Shown piece by piece: positions 53,174 to 64,000 of a stretch of 64,000 nucleotides of DNA. This DNA is from Anoplopoma fimbria (Eukaryota; Chordata; Actinopteri; Perciformes; Anoplopomatidae), in the NCBI RefSeq assembly GCF_027596085.1, contig NC_072472.1:11310219-11374218 (forward strand). The letters are read 5' to 3'. Below the pieces are notes generated by a model that saw only the letters and a program-made list of their open reading frames with translations, did not search any database and was not told the origin of the DNA. Within the stretch, counting starts at the first letter, position 1; each line of letters opens with the position of its first letter. A program made the translations under genes and the position numbers.

Positions 53174-53426
53174 CACATGCAGAATGGACTGCTCTCCACT
53201 GCCCAGCAGAGCACATCTTAGAAAGGGAGAAAGAGGGAGAAAAGAAAGGGAAAGAGTCAGAGGAATGGACAGACATACTGTATTTACCTCACACTTTTTC
53301 AGTAAAGCACGTGGATTACCCAGCGGAGCACCGGGAGGCTTTTTAATGAAAGCACAGGAAGGGGGCAGCAGCTGGTGGCATGTGTTTGAGCCGGGAGGAT
53401 AAGACCCCTTGCGCTGGGCTCGCCAG

Positions 53427-53444
53427 CCCCCCCCCCCCCCCCCC
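53427..53444. repeat. poly-C homopolymer
   Basis: 18-base C run, followed by TCTCTC. Confidence 0.9.
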
Positions 53445-53567
53445 TCTCTCACTTTCCTCATCTCCTACACCCCCTTCATCCAACCATCCTCCCTCCCCTC
53501 TCCCTCCACAGAGAATGAAGTCCTTTGTCCGTTCCACCACTGCCCGTCCTGGAGTCGGGCCTGAGAC

Positions 53568-53598
53568 GGGGGGGGTGGGTGGGTGGGTGGGTGGGGGG
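53568..53598 (+). repeat. (GGGT)n tract, G-quadruplex motif
   Basis: A G8 run is followed by five GGGT units and a final G6 run. It meets the G3+N1-7 quadruplex rule several times over with single-base loops, which are the most stable type. Confidence 0.9.
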
Positions 53599-53599
53599 C

Positions 53600-56500
53600 T
53601 TCTGGTCAGCCAGCACCAGAACCAGAGCAGAACCAAGTTGAGCCCCTCACAGAGCTGGCTGCAGCCTGCCGCCACAGACCAACACCAAGTCCCAAATCAC
53701 CCTGTGCTGGGAAAGGAAAAAGAAAAATGAGCAAAACAGAGAGAGAGAGAGACATCAACAGAACGGTTGGACAATACCAATGAGAGAGATGGACAGAAGG
53801 AAAAACACAGAGGAGTGTGGCCAAAACTGCAACAGAGAAAAGAGGACATTTCACTCAAGTCTTGCAACCACAAGATGTCTTATTTTGAATGGGGGAAAAA
53901 AATGCCCAAAAGAACAAAGGAGTAAATTATTGTGCTAAAGACACAACAACACATTTTTCTAGACTGATGTGCCGAGGAGCTTGGCGTCCGCTGTAGACAG
54001 CTTTATTGAATAAAATCAAAGCGTATTTATTCCGTTGTGTCTTATACAAAACTGAACTGGAAATTCTAGTGCTAAGTAAATATAGGTATGTAATAGATAT
54101 GAAAGTATAACTGGAAATATGTAAACTTATTGCAATGCAATTTAATGAATAATGGACAACATTACAGCAAAAGAAGTCAGATAGGAGTATATATTGAACA
54201 TTACTCATCCCTTGTACTCTCCTTTACTCATTTCCAAATAATAATCCTCCATACATGCATGTACGACATAAATTAGAGAAAAGGAGAATTAAGGAAACAA
54301 GAGTAAAGTTTGTATTTGAATGAAGTTGTTCTGAGTTGGAGAAGAAATAAGTAAGTGATGGTCTCTTGGGTGTTGAATCACATTAAATTAGGTGAATGTT
54401 GGGGAATCAATCCAGAGCTGCTTTTCACGTTGCCTCTATTGCGTTATGTGTGTTCAGTCAGAGTAGATATGAGAGGCTCCACTTATCAGAAAGGCTTGGT
54501 TCACAAAAGACCTTGTGTGTTTTTCAGGAATTGGATCTGCGTCACCTTGTTGCCCCTCAGACCCTAAACCACCGCTTCATCCCCCTATGCTCATACAAAG
54601 TACCGTTATCCTGTCTTTCCACTTCAACTGTGTTTCTGAGCTTTTATGCAACAGCAGAATAGAAACAAGTACAAATACTCAGTAAAAGTTTGGACAAAGG
54701 GGAGGCTTCGCTGCACTTGTTCTTTGTCCCCACAAAGCTTTTCAAGGTTCTCGCCTCTGATTGGCTTCTAAAATATCTGAGAGCTGTCCTTGTTTTTGCT
54801 GTATTTTTTTTTTTTCATTTCTGCAGTTAACCAGTCTACTCATTGGTTCAGCCAAGGCGGCTTTGAAAGCTCATGCTAACTGCAGAGATCTTATTGTGTT
54901 TTTTTTTGGTAATGTATCAGTTCCCGTGCACCAGAGAGGATTATTCCCAGGAATGAATATCTACAGTATATCCACTACCAGCTGCTCAGAAAAGTGAAAG
55001 CAACAACTGTGAAAACCTTCCTTGAGTTAGCTTTTAATTTGTTTAAATGATGAGTCTGTGAAAACTGCAGAAATGTATATAAGATAAGTACTTTTAACCT
55101 CTATTATTCCAGGACAATCCCATTCAGATTTTAAATCTCTTTTACAAGGGAGTCCTACTTCTATATGTAATAGTGATATAATTGTATATGGCATTTTCTT
55201 TTTCTACATCACCATCTTTAATAAACAAATGAACGTTAAAACGTTTAGAGTTAAATTCACTTCCTAGTGAAGGTCAGACTAGAGGGTCGGCTGCAGCCTG
55301 GAGCAGATGAGCTGCGAGTCAATGGAGGCCCTTGAACCTGGTTACTTGGTTTGAAGTACTTGTCTTGACTCCACTAAAAACCTATTTGCAGTAATGTGTA
55401 ATATAATTCATGTCCTGTGACCCTGGGTGAGTGTAAATATCATTAAGACCTATAGTATATAATCATCTCGTGGCTCACAGTCATGATATTGTATTTGTAT
55501 TGCTACGACGCAGTGTTTGAGGCAGATTAGTGTACTGCCAGGTTGTCTTGTGCTCTAGAAATACGATGAATACAACTTCACACCTTATAGAAAGTGTGTC
55601 AGTATGCTTGACCCCTCTCTAATTATGTTGCTACCTCAATATCATGTTATGTAGCACATGACATCACTTATAAGTGAGGTTATGGGGATTTCTTTTAGCT
55701 GCAATAACATTTAAATATTCATCATCCACTCCACTCCAGGTTTTGTTCCCCTGTTTAAGATTTCTCAGTTCATAACTCCCACCAAGTTTCTACTAAAGCT
55801 AATATTTAGGCTATTGTGCTGTAAAATGTCCGTTCCTTTTATGTGTTATGAATGCCTTGAAAAGGAGGAAAAAAGCAAAGCCAAAACTCTTAGAATGTTG
55901 AGAAAAAAAATAAAAAATAAATTCGGGTTACAGAAATATAAATGGTGTTATAGGAGTGCATTTTCCTTGATCTGTTTTTTTTTTTTTTTTTTTTTACACC
56001 TTAAAGCTCAGAATTTATAAATCAACCAAAAGAAAAGTGAGTTTAACACACATTATTTAAAAGTGACTAAAGTTCATCTTCAAACGCGAGACAAATTGTT
56101 CAGATTTAAAGAGGTTCAGATTCACAAGGTCATCGCTCACCTGAATGGTTATTTTATTGAATGAAGCACTGCCTTATCTATCGCTCTGTGTTATCTCTCA
56201 CTATGTGTGTACATGTTACGCACAGGTATGTGTGGGAACATTTTTCTGTTCTCTGGATAAGTGCGATCATTGTTCCCTGATCTCTGAACTCTTGGTATTG
56301 TTGGTTTCTCTCCATTGCTGGAACAATATGTTTGGAATTTAGCTGCACGAGTTTCACAGCTCTTATACTTTACTCCAATCTAACTGGTGACTGGTATGAC
56401 AGTTTATTCTACCATGCGTCAATCTCCCACTCTGTAGCAGCCAATCCCATAGCCATTAGCCAATTTCCAAGTTACTTGAGTGTTTTGCCTCCTTTGCACC

Positions 56501-59140
56501 TCAACACCTCTTCCTCCTCACCTCCTATAAGGAGGACAAACTCCAGGACGCTCCAGTGATCATGTGCCTGTGACATCTATTCCTGGCGACAACTAATGTT
56601 GGATTGGTCACAGTTCTAGGGAGTAAAATCCGGGCTCTGTTGGTCCTGTGACTAAGGTGCTGAGGGTGCCCCCTAGAGACAGGGGAGGTCATTACTCGTA
56701 GTCTCTGATGACGATGATGATGGACGACAGTTTTTTTTTCTTTTTTTTCTCCGTGGCTCTTAAGGTCCTTTCACACATGCTCCATGAAAGAATATCGAAT
56801 CCTTGTCCTTCTGCACATCGGAGCATGGCAGTGGAACAGCATCCACGCATGGCAACACCAGCCCAACAACCATCTCCTAGCAACGCACGTCCTCTGCCCC
56901 AGGAGGAATCTGGAGGTCTCTGCTGTAGTCACACCATGCGTTTCCTGGAGGGCAATCAGCTTTTTTCCTCATCTCTTCTCAAACTCCCTCACTCTTGCCC
57001 TACGTCTCGCTGCTTCTCGCGTCCAAATACTTCATTCCAACTGGCTAAGCTGTTTTGGAACGAGTCTTCCTTGGGATGAAAATAACAAGCTCACTAAATT
57101 TAAGACAACAAAAAAAAAGCGGGGAAAGTAAATTAGCCTGGATTCTTAGAAACCGCTTGACAAAGTGAACATAGTGCGACTATTGCAAAGTATATAACTT
57201 AAAATTAGATTTTTTTTTGTCACCATTTTCTCAGTTTTATTAAATATATCACCATATTGCCATAAATATGCATCTAACGTATGTAACAATTTGAATGTAT
57301 CTTGCCAAAAGAGAAAGTTTTCCATGACCTTGCATGACCTTTTTGATTTTCCTTTAAAAAACAAAGCAAAAAAACCATTAAACTCCAGTTAGCCCTCGTG
57401 TGACAGAAGGTACCTAATCAAAACAACCTCTGCACGCAACTCCTAACGTGCGTGCACGTTTTCCCCCTCCGCACTAGTCCCCTTCCTCCCAGCGCCATCA
57501 CCACAAACCATCGTTCCCACAGTATTCCCATGACTCTCGGCTGCTCCCCCTCTCTTCCCCTCGAAGGGCCCAGACTTCACCAAAAGGCAGGAGGGCTGCG
57601 TTGGCGAGCAGCGAGCCGCTCTAGCCCACCTTCCTCACATCTGAGAACCTCTGTGAAATCCTAATCCCCAGAGCAGGGTGAAGCGCAGGCCCAGCTTGCC
57701 TGACCTCTCTGGTTGCCATGGATACAGCGCACTATAAATAAAACAGAGGGGGCTTTTTTTTTTTTTCGAGCAGTTTGGCAGGGCTGTGTGGCCTGCTCAC
57801 TGGTGGGGCTTATTTTCTCTCTCCCTCCCTCGTTCTGTCTCTCCTCACTCTCATTCTACTCCCCCTTTTCACTCATTCTCTCAATCATTGAGTGTCCGTC
57901 CTCTCTTTCTCTGTCTTGTGCTTCCTCCCTCTCCTTGTCTCTGTTGCTCATTCAACATTTTCATTCAACCCCTTCAAACCTGAACACCTGTATTAGTGCC
58001 ATAGCTGTTTTTCGATTAATTTAATTCTTGCAAAACATGGCAGTTCGACAAGTCATTGTTCAAATTTGGAAAGTAAACACACGGAGAAGCAACTTGTTTG
58101 GCTGGTAGCAATTTATATCTGTCAAGTAAACACACAGAGAGCCATCTCAACAGACGCCAAGTTGGTAGAAAAAGGGAAGACTTTCGTTGATTGTTGCAGA
58201 AAGCCACCGGGAGACAAGGGAGGAGTGTGCTTGCGCACTGAATCAGGACCGCGCTGCAGATTTTTTGTCTGGCAAGGCACATCTCGGGAGGCTGGAAAAT
58301 AATTTGGTCATGGCTGTGGGAGGTTGTTGCGAGTGGGAGGCGTGCGGGTGATGTGGGGGAGAAGGTTTGAGGGGTGACTGGTTGGTGGGAGGAGGAGGAG
58401 GGGGTCGGGGTTTTTTGACCGTCTCGCTGTGGTGAAAACATGCTTGACACCTCATTCCTTTCCAGTTAATGTGGAGCGGACTGCAGGATGTTAACCCTTT
58501 AGCCTGCCGTTTGATGCTCGGTCTCCACCGTTGCACAATAAGTCCTCAAACACTTCCTGCTTTACGGCCGGGGCTCAAACTTTCCACGGAGGGAAATCAG
58601 TCCCGCCAGTCGTGGGAGGGATGGTTACAGTATAAATTATTTTCTGGTATCATGTCTACATTAGCGGAGTGTAATACTGTGAGACAATATGACAGGCCTG
58701 CTGTACAGTCTTCAGAAGCTGTCGCCATGATTTCAAATTTTGACCCATCACACGCCAGATACTCTTTGTCTGGGAGAATTTTGAAGAGTAAGCTACATTT
58801 CCCCGGACCATCTGCCTTCGTATGAATTACACAAAAGACACGACCGGCAAACCGGCAAACATCCACAATGTTGCCTGGGAGACAGAGGTCACATGAGAGG
58901 ATGAGTCACAGAAACCCAGAAAAACTACCTAGAAACCAACGCTATCGAACGGCCTCGCTGTCGCTTTGGTGCTCTTTACAGTTTGGCGACGTGCGGTGGG
59001 ATTAGTGTCGTGTCAGTGCATAAACGACAGTGAGACGGCGCCCTTGGCAAAAGACAAGTAAACAGTTAAACTTAATGGGGCCAGAATGTGATACCTCAAT
59101 ACGAATCCACTTCAGTGGCAGTCACTATCCTTTTTACTAG
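53600..59140. other. non-coding stretch, no gene seen
   Basis: AT-rich to about 56.6 kb, then mixed. 57440-57740 and 58460-58830 have GC-balanced sequence with overlapping opposing frames but no domain or splice signals; conserved non-coding DNA is a possibility. GTTGCCATGGATAC at 57712 is RFX-like on one half. Confidence 0.4.
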
Positions 59141-59264
59141 CACACACACACACACACACACACAGCCCTGTGTGCATATCAACCTGTGTCTGACCATGGG
59201 TCTACTGCTGCTGTGTGTGAGTGTGTGTGTGTGTGAGTGTGCGTGTGTGTGAGTGTGTGTGTGT
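59141..59264. repeat. (CA)n then interrupted (GT)n
   Basis: CA array 59141-59164, then an interrupted GT array about 59215-59264, opposite in orientation. Confidence 0.9.
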
Positions 59265-59420
59265 TCATGCAGACCTGGAGAGTAGGGAGTTAATGCAGGC
59301 AGGGCTGTGGCAGTCCTCCTGCCCCTCAGCCAGATTAATCATGCAGGAGAGACACAGCAGGCCCCCGTTCATTCTGCCTGGGGGTGAAGCTGTGCCCGCA
59401 TGCTCTCAGTATCACATGGC
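59265..59420. promoter_or_regulatory. enhancer-like non-repetitive block
   Basis: GGAGTTAATGCAGGCAGGGC and CAGCCAGATTAATCATGCAG are homeodomain-like sites in a GC-balanced segment between simple repeats. No coding frame is credible. Inference from composition and motifs only. Confidence 0.2.
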
Positions 59421-61504
59421 CCCGGCCCCCCTCTCCTCTCCTCTCCTCTCTCTCTCCCCCCCCCTCTCTCACTCTTTTCCCTCTCTACTGGGGGTGCTGT
59501 GGATGGGGCTGGTGGTGGAGGAGGCGTAGGAGGGGGTTATCGGTGGTGTGGTGGAACGCCACAGCACGCAGTGTAGCTTTTTTCTTCTTCTTTTTGTTTT
59601 TTTTTTCTCTCTTCTCCCCCTTCACTTCCCCTCTCTGTGGGTGTGAAGCGAGTGGAGGCAGAAAAAAAAAAGAAGAAGAGAGAAACAGGCGTCCATCTCT
59701 CCTGCAAGGAGACAACAACAGCCTCTTTTTTATCTCCCGACGGAGGGCCCTGACGACAGCAGTGGCCAGGCTCTGTGGATGAAGGGAAGTGTGAGGGGAG
59801 GGGGGGGGGGCGGCGGGAGGAGCGTGCTTGGGTGGGGGCGGCTACCAAGGGACTTGCCACAGATATCTCCTGGAAACTGCTCGACGATGTCTGTGCGCAT
59901 CAGAGAACAGCCACGGCCATTGTTGGGCTCATTGGGAAACAGTTATCTAGGCGGCCATCGTGCAGTGGCGTGTTTCAGCATTTTGCAGTGTGTTACACAA
60001 TCACTTACACTGTCTGTACAGTATAGAGACATATATGATTCATGTTGTGTAATGTTGCAAGTCTTCAAGATTGAGCAGCCTACTGTTAATTTGAGTTTAA
60101 CCGGTCCATATGCGTGTTGGCCGTTATTTGCTTCCTGTCAGAGCAAGATGCACTTTTGTGACGCATGAGAGAGGTGTTTACTTCTGTGTGGACGTACAAA
60201 CACACAACTAGAACCATGTGTATTTAGACAGACGTGCATCGAATGGAATTCATGCTTTGACACATTGACTTCATCAAGTGTTGCTGGACATTTCCAACCA
60301 TATCACAAAAACTTCTGACTCACTTTTGTTCTAGAATCAAGCATCATTTTATCGAACAAAGCAATGATTTAACATATGTGCATATTTTAGTTTTAGCTGT
60401 ATCGAGTGGCAGCAGTATTATGGTTCTACAAGAGTCACAAGCCTGACTTTGAAATATGTTTTCCCAGCTAGAAAATGTGTACTGGAGAGGTGAAGAAGAC
60501 ACACTTTCACCCTATGTAACAATCACTGTGCACATGTTTTAAATGAAGCATTTTAAAGTATATTTTCAGTGTAATTTAGTTTCACTTTAAAGTTAAAAAA
60601 AAGTTGAAACACACTTAGCTTTTGAACTGTTGTGCTGCATATTTGACCAATATCCTCCAATATGCTCTAATATACTGTACTATTATCTTGACTAGTTTAA
60701 CATATAACATGTTGGCCATATTGTATGCGGTTTGTCCAGTGACATCTTCCTAACGTGTAAAACTAATTCTGACATTTAATAGGACTACTTGTTTCACTTC
60801 TATGCCATTTGTAGTTGATTGATAGTATAAAGTTTTGTATATATACTTTTTAAATCTGTCTTCTGACAGCATATAGCTCCTAAGACACCTGTGCTACTCT
60901 TGCTTTAACACGCATAACCAGATTAATTAATGGACATTATTCTGCCACTTTACTGCAGCAGAGAGCATTTCTCACTTCATCATTGCTGAAATAACATACA
61001 ATTTGGGTTTTTGTTTTTTTTTTACCCCAGTGAGCTGATTTGTACAGATTAGCCTGCTGCCAAACATTAGCTGAGGTAACTGAGATCTGCGATGGAAATT
61101 ACAGATACAACTGTGAAAATATGCCATACAATTTACGCATTGGCAAACATTTGAATTTCAATTCAAAGCTTGGGGAGCATCGCTGGAAATTAAGCAAGAA
61201 ACGTCTGAGCAAAGTAATAACAAGCGTGGGGGTGGATGTGTTGCCCTGCTGAAATTCAAATTCTACACCGGCTCTGGTGAAGAATGCAGGTCTATCTGCT
61301 GAGGCTGGACATTTTCAAAAATGTAAGATATTTTCAGTGAACTAGCTGCAAACCTTCATGACATGTTAGTGTTGTGGGTTGAATTCTGTCTCATACAAGA
61401 CATTAAAAAGAATAATGTTTATTTCAGTTTGGAATTATGAAGATAGAAGCTAGCTACACAAGTGGGAGATAGTGACAAAAAACTACACAACAAGAGAGTA
61501 CAAG
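59421..61504. other. non-coding stretch, no gene seen
   Basis: Begins with TC-rich low complexity (59430-59490 and 59580-59640) and a G10 run near 59801-59810. It then becomes AT-rich and featureless. Confidence 0.4.
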
Positions 61505-61522
61505 GTGTAAAAGTTACACAAT

Positions 61523-61528
61523 TTTATT
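61523..61528 (-). promoter_or_regulatory. distal poly(A) signal candidate for the convergent gene
   Basis: TTTATT on the plus strand is AATAAA on the minus strand. It would give a 3' UTR of roughly 0.95 kb. Confidence 0.35.
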
Positions 61529-62400
61529 ATTTCTTTGATTGCGTCATACAAGCTTGACAACAAAGATAAAAATGTCTCTCATTTTACAAGCGAACATCGC
61601 AGTAATGTTGAATATCCCATTACAAAACATCTTTCTCCCTATAGAAAAAAGTGAAAAAACAAACAAACAGAAAAAGTACAACCAAGCATTTCTAAAATAG
61701 TACTGGAAATATTGCAGAAGAGTAACACGGAGCTGGATTATTTGGCAGCGACTGTCTGACTTGATCCACTGGGAGTGACAGACGATGCATTTGGCACTGT
61801 CTCCGGTCCACAACAGGTCGCAGTGAGGCTCCTGCCAGGTGGCAGAGGGAGACATACATTGCATTGTGACAAATAAACAACCCTAAAGTATTCCCAAGGA
61901 GGAGACAGCGAGATGAAGGAGGACCCTACTGTGCCTTATTCTAGCCCATTATGCCTGCCCATGCCCAGTCTTTTGTCCTGAACCAAACACACGTGTGTCT
62001 GCATATGAGCTCATGCAAACTGTCTTATAAGTGATGAAGATAATGTCATTGGTAAGTAAACAATGTTGTGTGTATGGGGTTTGTGTATTGGACATGAAAA
62101 CGTGTGTCACACAAAGTGGAAAGCATCAATATCAAGTGAATACATGTGATTGACATTAATTCCCTGGAAAAAAATACATACACATTGCGATCGGTCGCTT
62201 TGGAATTTCCTTCCCACGAAGAGTGTTTACAGTACTGAAGCTTCCAAACATAAAAAGAAAACCATTACATTCAAGCATTTCCATTGCTGTGCTTTGGGAG
62301 TGATGGCAACATTGTGAACATTACCATTTTTGAGTTGGTCATCTCATTCACCCCACTGGCTGAGGCTCCTCATTAGGGGCCCCATATTGTTCAGCGTGGC

Positions 62401-62406
62401 TTTATT
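62401..62406 (-). promoter_or_regulatory. proximal poly(A) signal candidate for the convergent gene
   Basis: The minus strand reads AATCAAATAAAGCC about 57 nt after the stop codon. This would make a very short 3' UTR. Confidence 0.35.
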
Positions 62407-62462
62407 TGATTCACTGGGATGCGTGAAGCCGGGTGGGCGTCGTGTTCGTCACTGTGTGAGGA

Positions 62463-62677
62463 TTACCTGACAGTGGGTGTGGTCGTCAGACGCAAGTGGC
62501 CAGGCTTGTTGGGTAGAGGAGGCTTGACGCTGCGAGCGGGGGTCTGTGAGGGGGTTGTGGAGCTGTCGGCGCTGAAGGTTTTCATCAGCTGAGCCACGCG
62601 GCCGCGCCCTCCGCCGGTCCCCGATGACCCGGCCTTCTCCGGGGCAGCCCTCCGAGACGTTTCTGATGCACCAATAT
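62463..62677 (-). CDS. last coding exon (71-residue C-terminus) of an unrecognised gene
   Basis: On the minus strand a consensus acceptor (CTCTTTTTTCAG, just above 62677) opens a 215-nt exon that enters with two bases of a split codon. It then encodes 70 whole residues to a TAA stop at 62463-62465. The peptide is basic, Ser/Thr/Pro-rich and probably disordered: Gly/Arg-rich GTGGGRGRVAQLMKTFS in the middle, then ARSVKPPLPNKPGH and a final LRLTTTPTVR. KPPLPNKP fits an SH3-binding PxxP pattern. Codon use is GC-rich at third positions, unlike the AT-rich flanks, which supports real coding. No ATG begins it, so upstream exons lie beyond 64 kb or are unrecognised. The gene is convergent with cxxc5. 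I do not recognise the family; confidence is in the exon, not the function. Confidence 0.7.
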
Positions 62678-62798
62678 CTGAAAAAAGAGAGTCAGATAAG
62701 CTTAAGAAGATGTTGGTGACAATCTGACAGAAAGGGGTGTATTTTAATGTTTCAAAATGAAAATAATATTATATATAATAAATATTAAAATATATTAA

Positions 62799-62850
62799 AA
62801 TAACTTAAAAACTTAAAAAACTTAAATAACTTAAAAACTTAAAAAACTTA
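62799..62850. repeat. perfect two-copy tandem repeat, 26-bp unit
   Basis: 62799-62824 and 62825-62850 are identical. Each is built from ACTTAAAAA sub-units, in an AT-rich intronic stretch upstream (minus-sense) of the exon above. Confidence 0.9.
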
Positions 62851-63353
62851 ATCTATAATACCAAAGTTTATTTGAATACATGTATTTTAAACTGTATAAA
62901 ACTTTATTTGTAATTGCATTTTCAGTTTCTCTACAATCTGCAACTGCATTTTCTCTCAGTTTGTCTCTCTATTGTGTATTATGGGACGTCTTTTTCTAGG
63001 CTGTTCCTCAAGAGAATGTTGTTTACTGTAAACTACAGCGGTCAGTGTCTCGTAGCAGCTGGAGACACAACACCTTGTAGGAGCATGAGAACATAAAATC
63101 CAGATGAAAATCGACTCAAAAATATTAACCATAAACGAGAGTAACACATTGAACATATGCTATTGTTGCAAAAGCAGGAATCCAGTCTTCCCTCACTACC
63201 TGACAATTTTCCTTCTCCAAATACTGCGTCTACAGTTTTTCCTCACTCTTTTCTCCCCGCTTTATTCTCCTTTTCATTCGCCTCCCTTTATCCCACTCTG
63301 GCTGAGCAGAGGTCATCCTCACTGGAAGTGTAGGGACACAGCTGGGTGTAGTT

Positions 63354-63354
<1 letters not shown>
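62851..63354. other. intronic or intergenic stretch, no exon seen
   Basis: AT-rich, then pyrimidine-rich (63220-63290). Probably intron of the minus-strand gene. Confidence 0.4.

Positions 63355-63417
<63 letters not shown>
63355..63417. repeat. (GT)n microsatellite
   Basis: 63 bases of GT. Confidence 0.97.
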
Positions 63418-63419
<2 letters not shown>

Positions 63420-63654
63420 TGCTGAGGTACTGTGTTTGGAAGAGGGTGTAATTGCGGGAGGAATGGAGGGAACAGGAGTAACTGAGGGGAGGGGGTGTGG
63501 GGGGGGGGAGGCCACAGGGACGGCAATGGAGAGCAGACAGACGCTGCTCAGACACCAGAAGGCTTGAGGAGCCACATATTTTTAGCGTCATCCCCGGGGG
63601 ACAGAGATATGTGAGAGCGCCGGCGTGCACGGCTACAGAGGCACACAAGAACAC

Positions 63655-63659
<5 letters not shown>

Positions 63660-63703
<44 letters not shown>
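63660..63703. repeat. (CA)n microsatellite
   Basis: 44 bases of CA, inverted relative to the preceding GT array. Confidence 0.97.
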
Positions 63704-63704
<1 letters not shown>

Positions 63705-63872
63705 CATGCACAAGCATACACACCGTTTCTAGCGGTTGAACTGCAAAGACACACGCATGTTCTCATGTTACATTCAGGTCCGTGCATGTTCACACACAAA
63801 CATGCACCTTCGCACAGCCCTCCTGCTCATGGATTCGGTCACGCATGCAGCCGTCTTTGACTAACACCATTG

Positions 63873-63875
<3 letters not shown>

Positions 63876-63915
<40 letters not shown>

Positions 63916-63933
63916 CACACACACACACACACA
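63876..63933. repeat. (AC)n microsatellite, one interruption
   Basis: AC array with a single CAACAC interruption near 63914. Confidence 0.95.
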
Positions 63934-64000
63934 TACATAGAGGTGGGGTAGAGCCAAAACCACACAGGCACTCCCGGGGCCAGGAAAGCCTTTAAAGCTC

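Larger units (their letters stand above)
61505..62462 (-). other. 3' UTR of the convergent gene
   Basis: Sequence after the minus-strand TAA at 62463-62465. Two minus-strand AATAAA signals define alternative ends: one at 62401-62406 (about 60 nt after the stop) and one at 61523-61528 (about 940 nt after). Within it a 106-codon minus frame (61544-61864) includes a Cys-rich patch, CDLLWTGDSAKCIVC, considered under findings. Confidence 0.4.

Noticed and set aside
58469..58866. Opposing frames of 118 and 89 codons
   Set aside because: Both strands are open over the same GC-balanced segment with no domain or splice context; conserved non-coding DNA is more likely than a gene.

Overview
This is nuclear genomic DNA from a vertebrate, most likely a ray-finned (spiny-rayed teleost) fish. 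Three things point that way: one intron-containing gene of a vertebrate-specific family, very many long (CA)n/(GT)n microsatellites, and several degenerate interspersed repeats of types common in teleost genomes. There are no prokaryotic operons, CRISPR arrays, tRNA or rRNA genes. Most long open frames are read-through of microsatellites and are not genes.

Region 1 (about 1-17 kb) holds the only complete, confidently identified coding sequence: cxxc5, a CXXC-type zinc-finger gene on the plus strand. Its coding part lies in two exons. 6944-7738 encodes residues 1-265. 15831-15875 encodes the last 14 residues and the stop. The 8.1-kb intron between them contains an interspersed-repeat arm, a GC-rich block and a long pyrimidine tract directly before the last acceptor. 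The 5' UTR carries two tiny overlapping uORFs. The 3' UTR runs about 1 kb to a poly(A) signal at 16916. Any 5' non-coding exon would lie in the first 6.7 kb or outside the window, and I cannot place it.

Region 2 (about 17-61.5 kb) is a long stretch without a recognisable protein-coding exon. It holds microsatellites, hAT-like and foldback (MITE-like) repeat remnants, G-quadruplex-prone tracts and a perfect CTCF-type consensus site. It also has a perfect 32-bp-arm palindrome and several blocks whose base composition and homeodomain/RFX-type sites look like regulatory DNA. The last point is inference and needs cross-species alignment.

Region 3 (about 61.5-62.7 kb) holds the last coding exon (minus strand) of a second, convergent gene. 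It gives a 71-residue proline/basic-rich C-terminus with a clean splice acceptor, a stop and two candidate poly(A) signals. I do not recognise the protein. The rest, to 64 kb, is intronic or intergenic sequence rich in (CA)n.

No new multi-gene system is visible. The two observations most worth a second look are the near-perfect 74-bp foldback at 5699-5860 and the perfect coding-like palindrome at 29081-29147.
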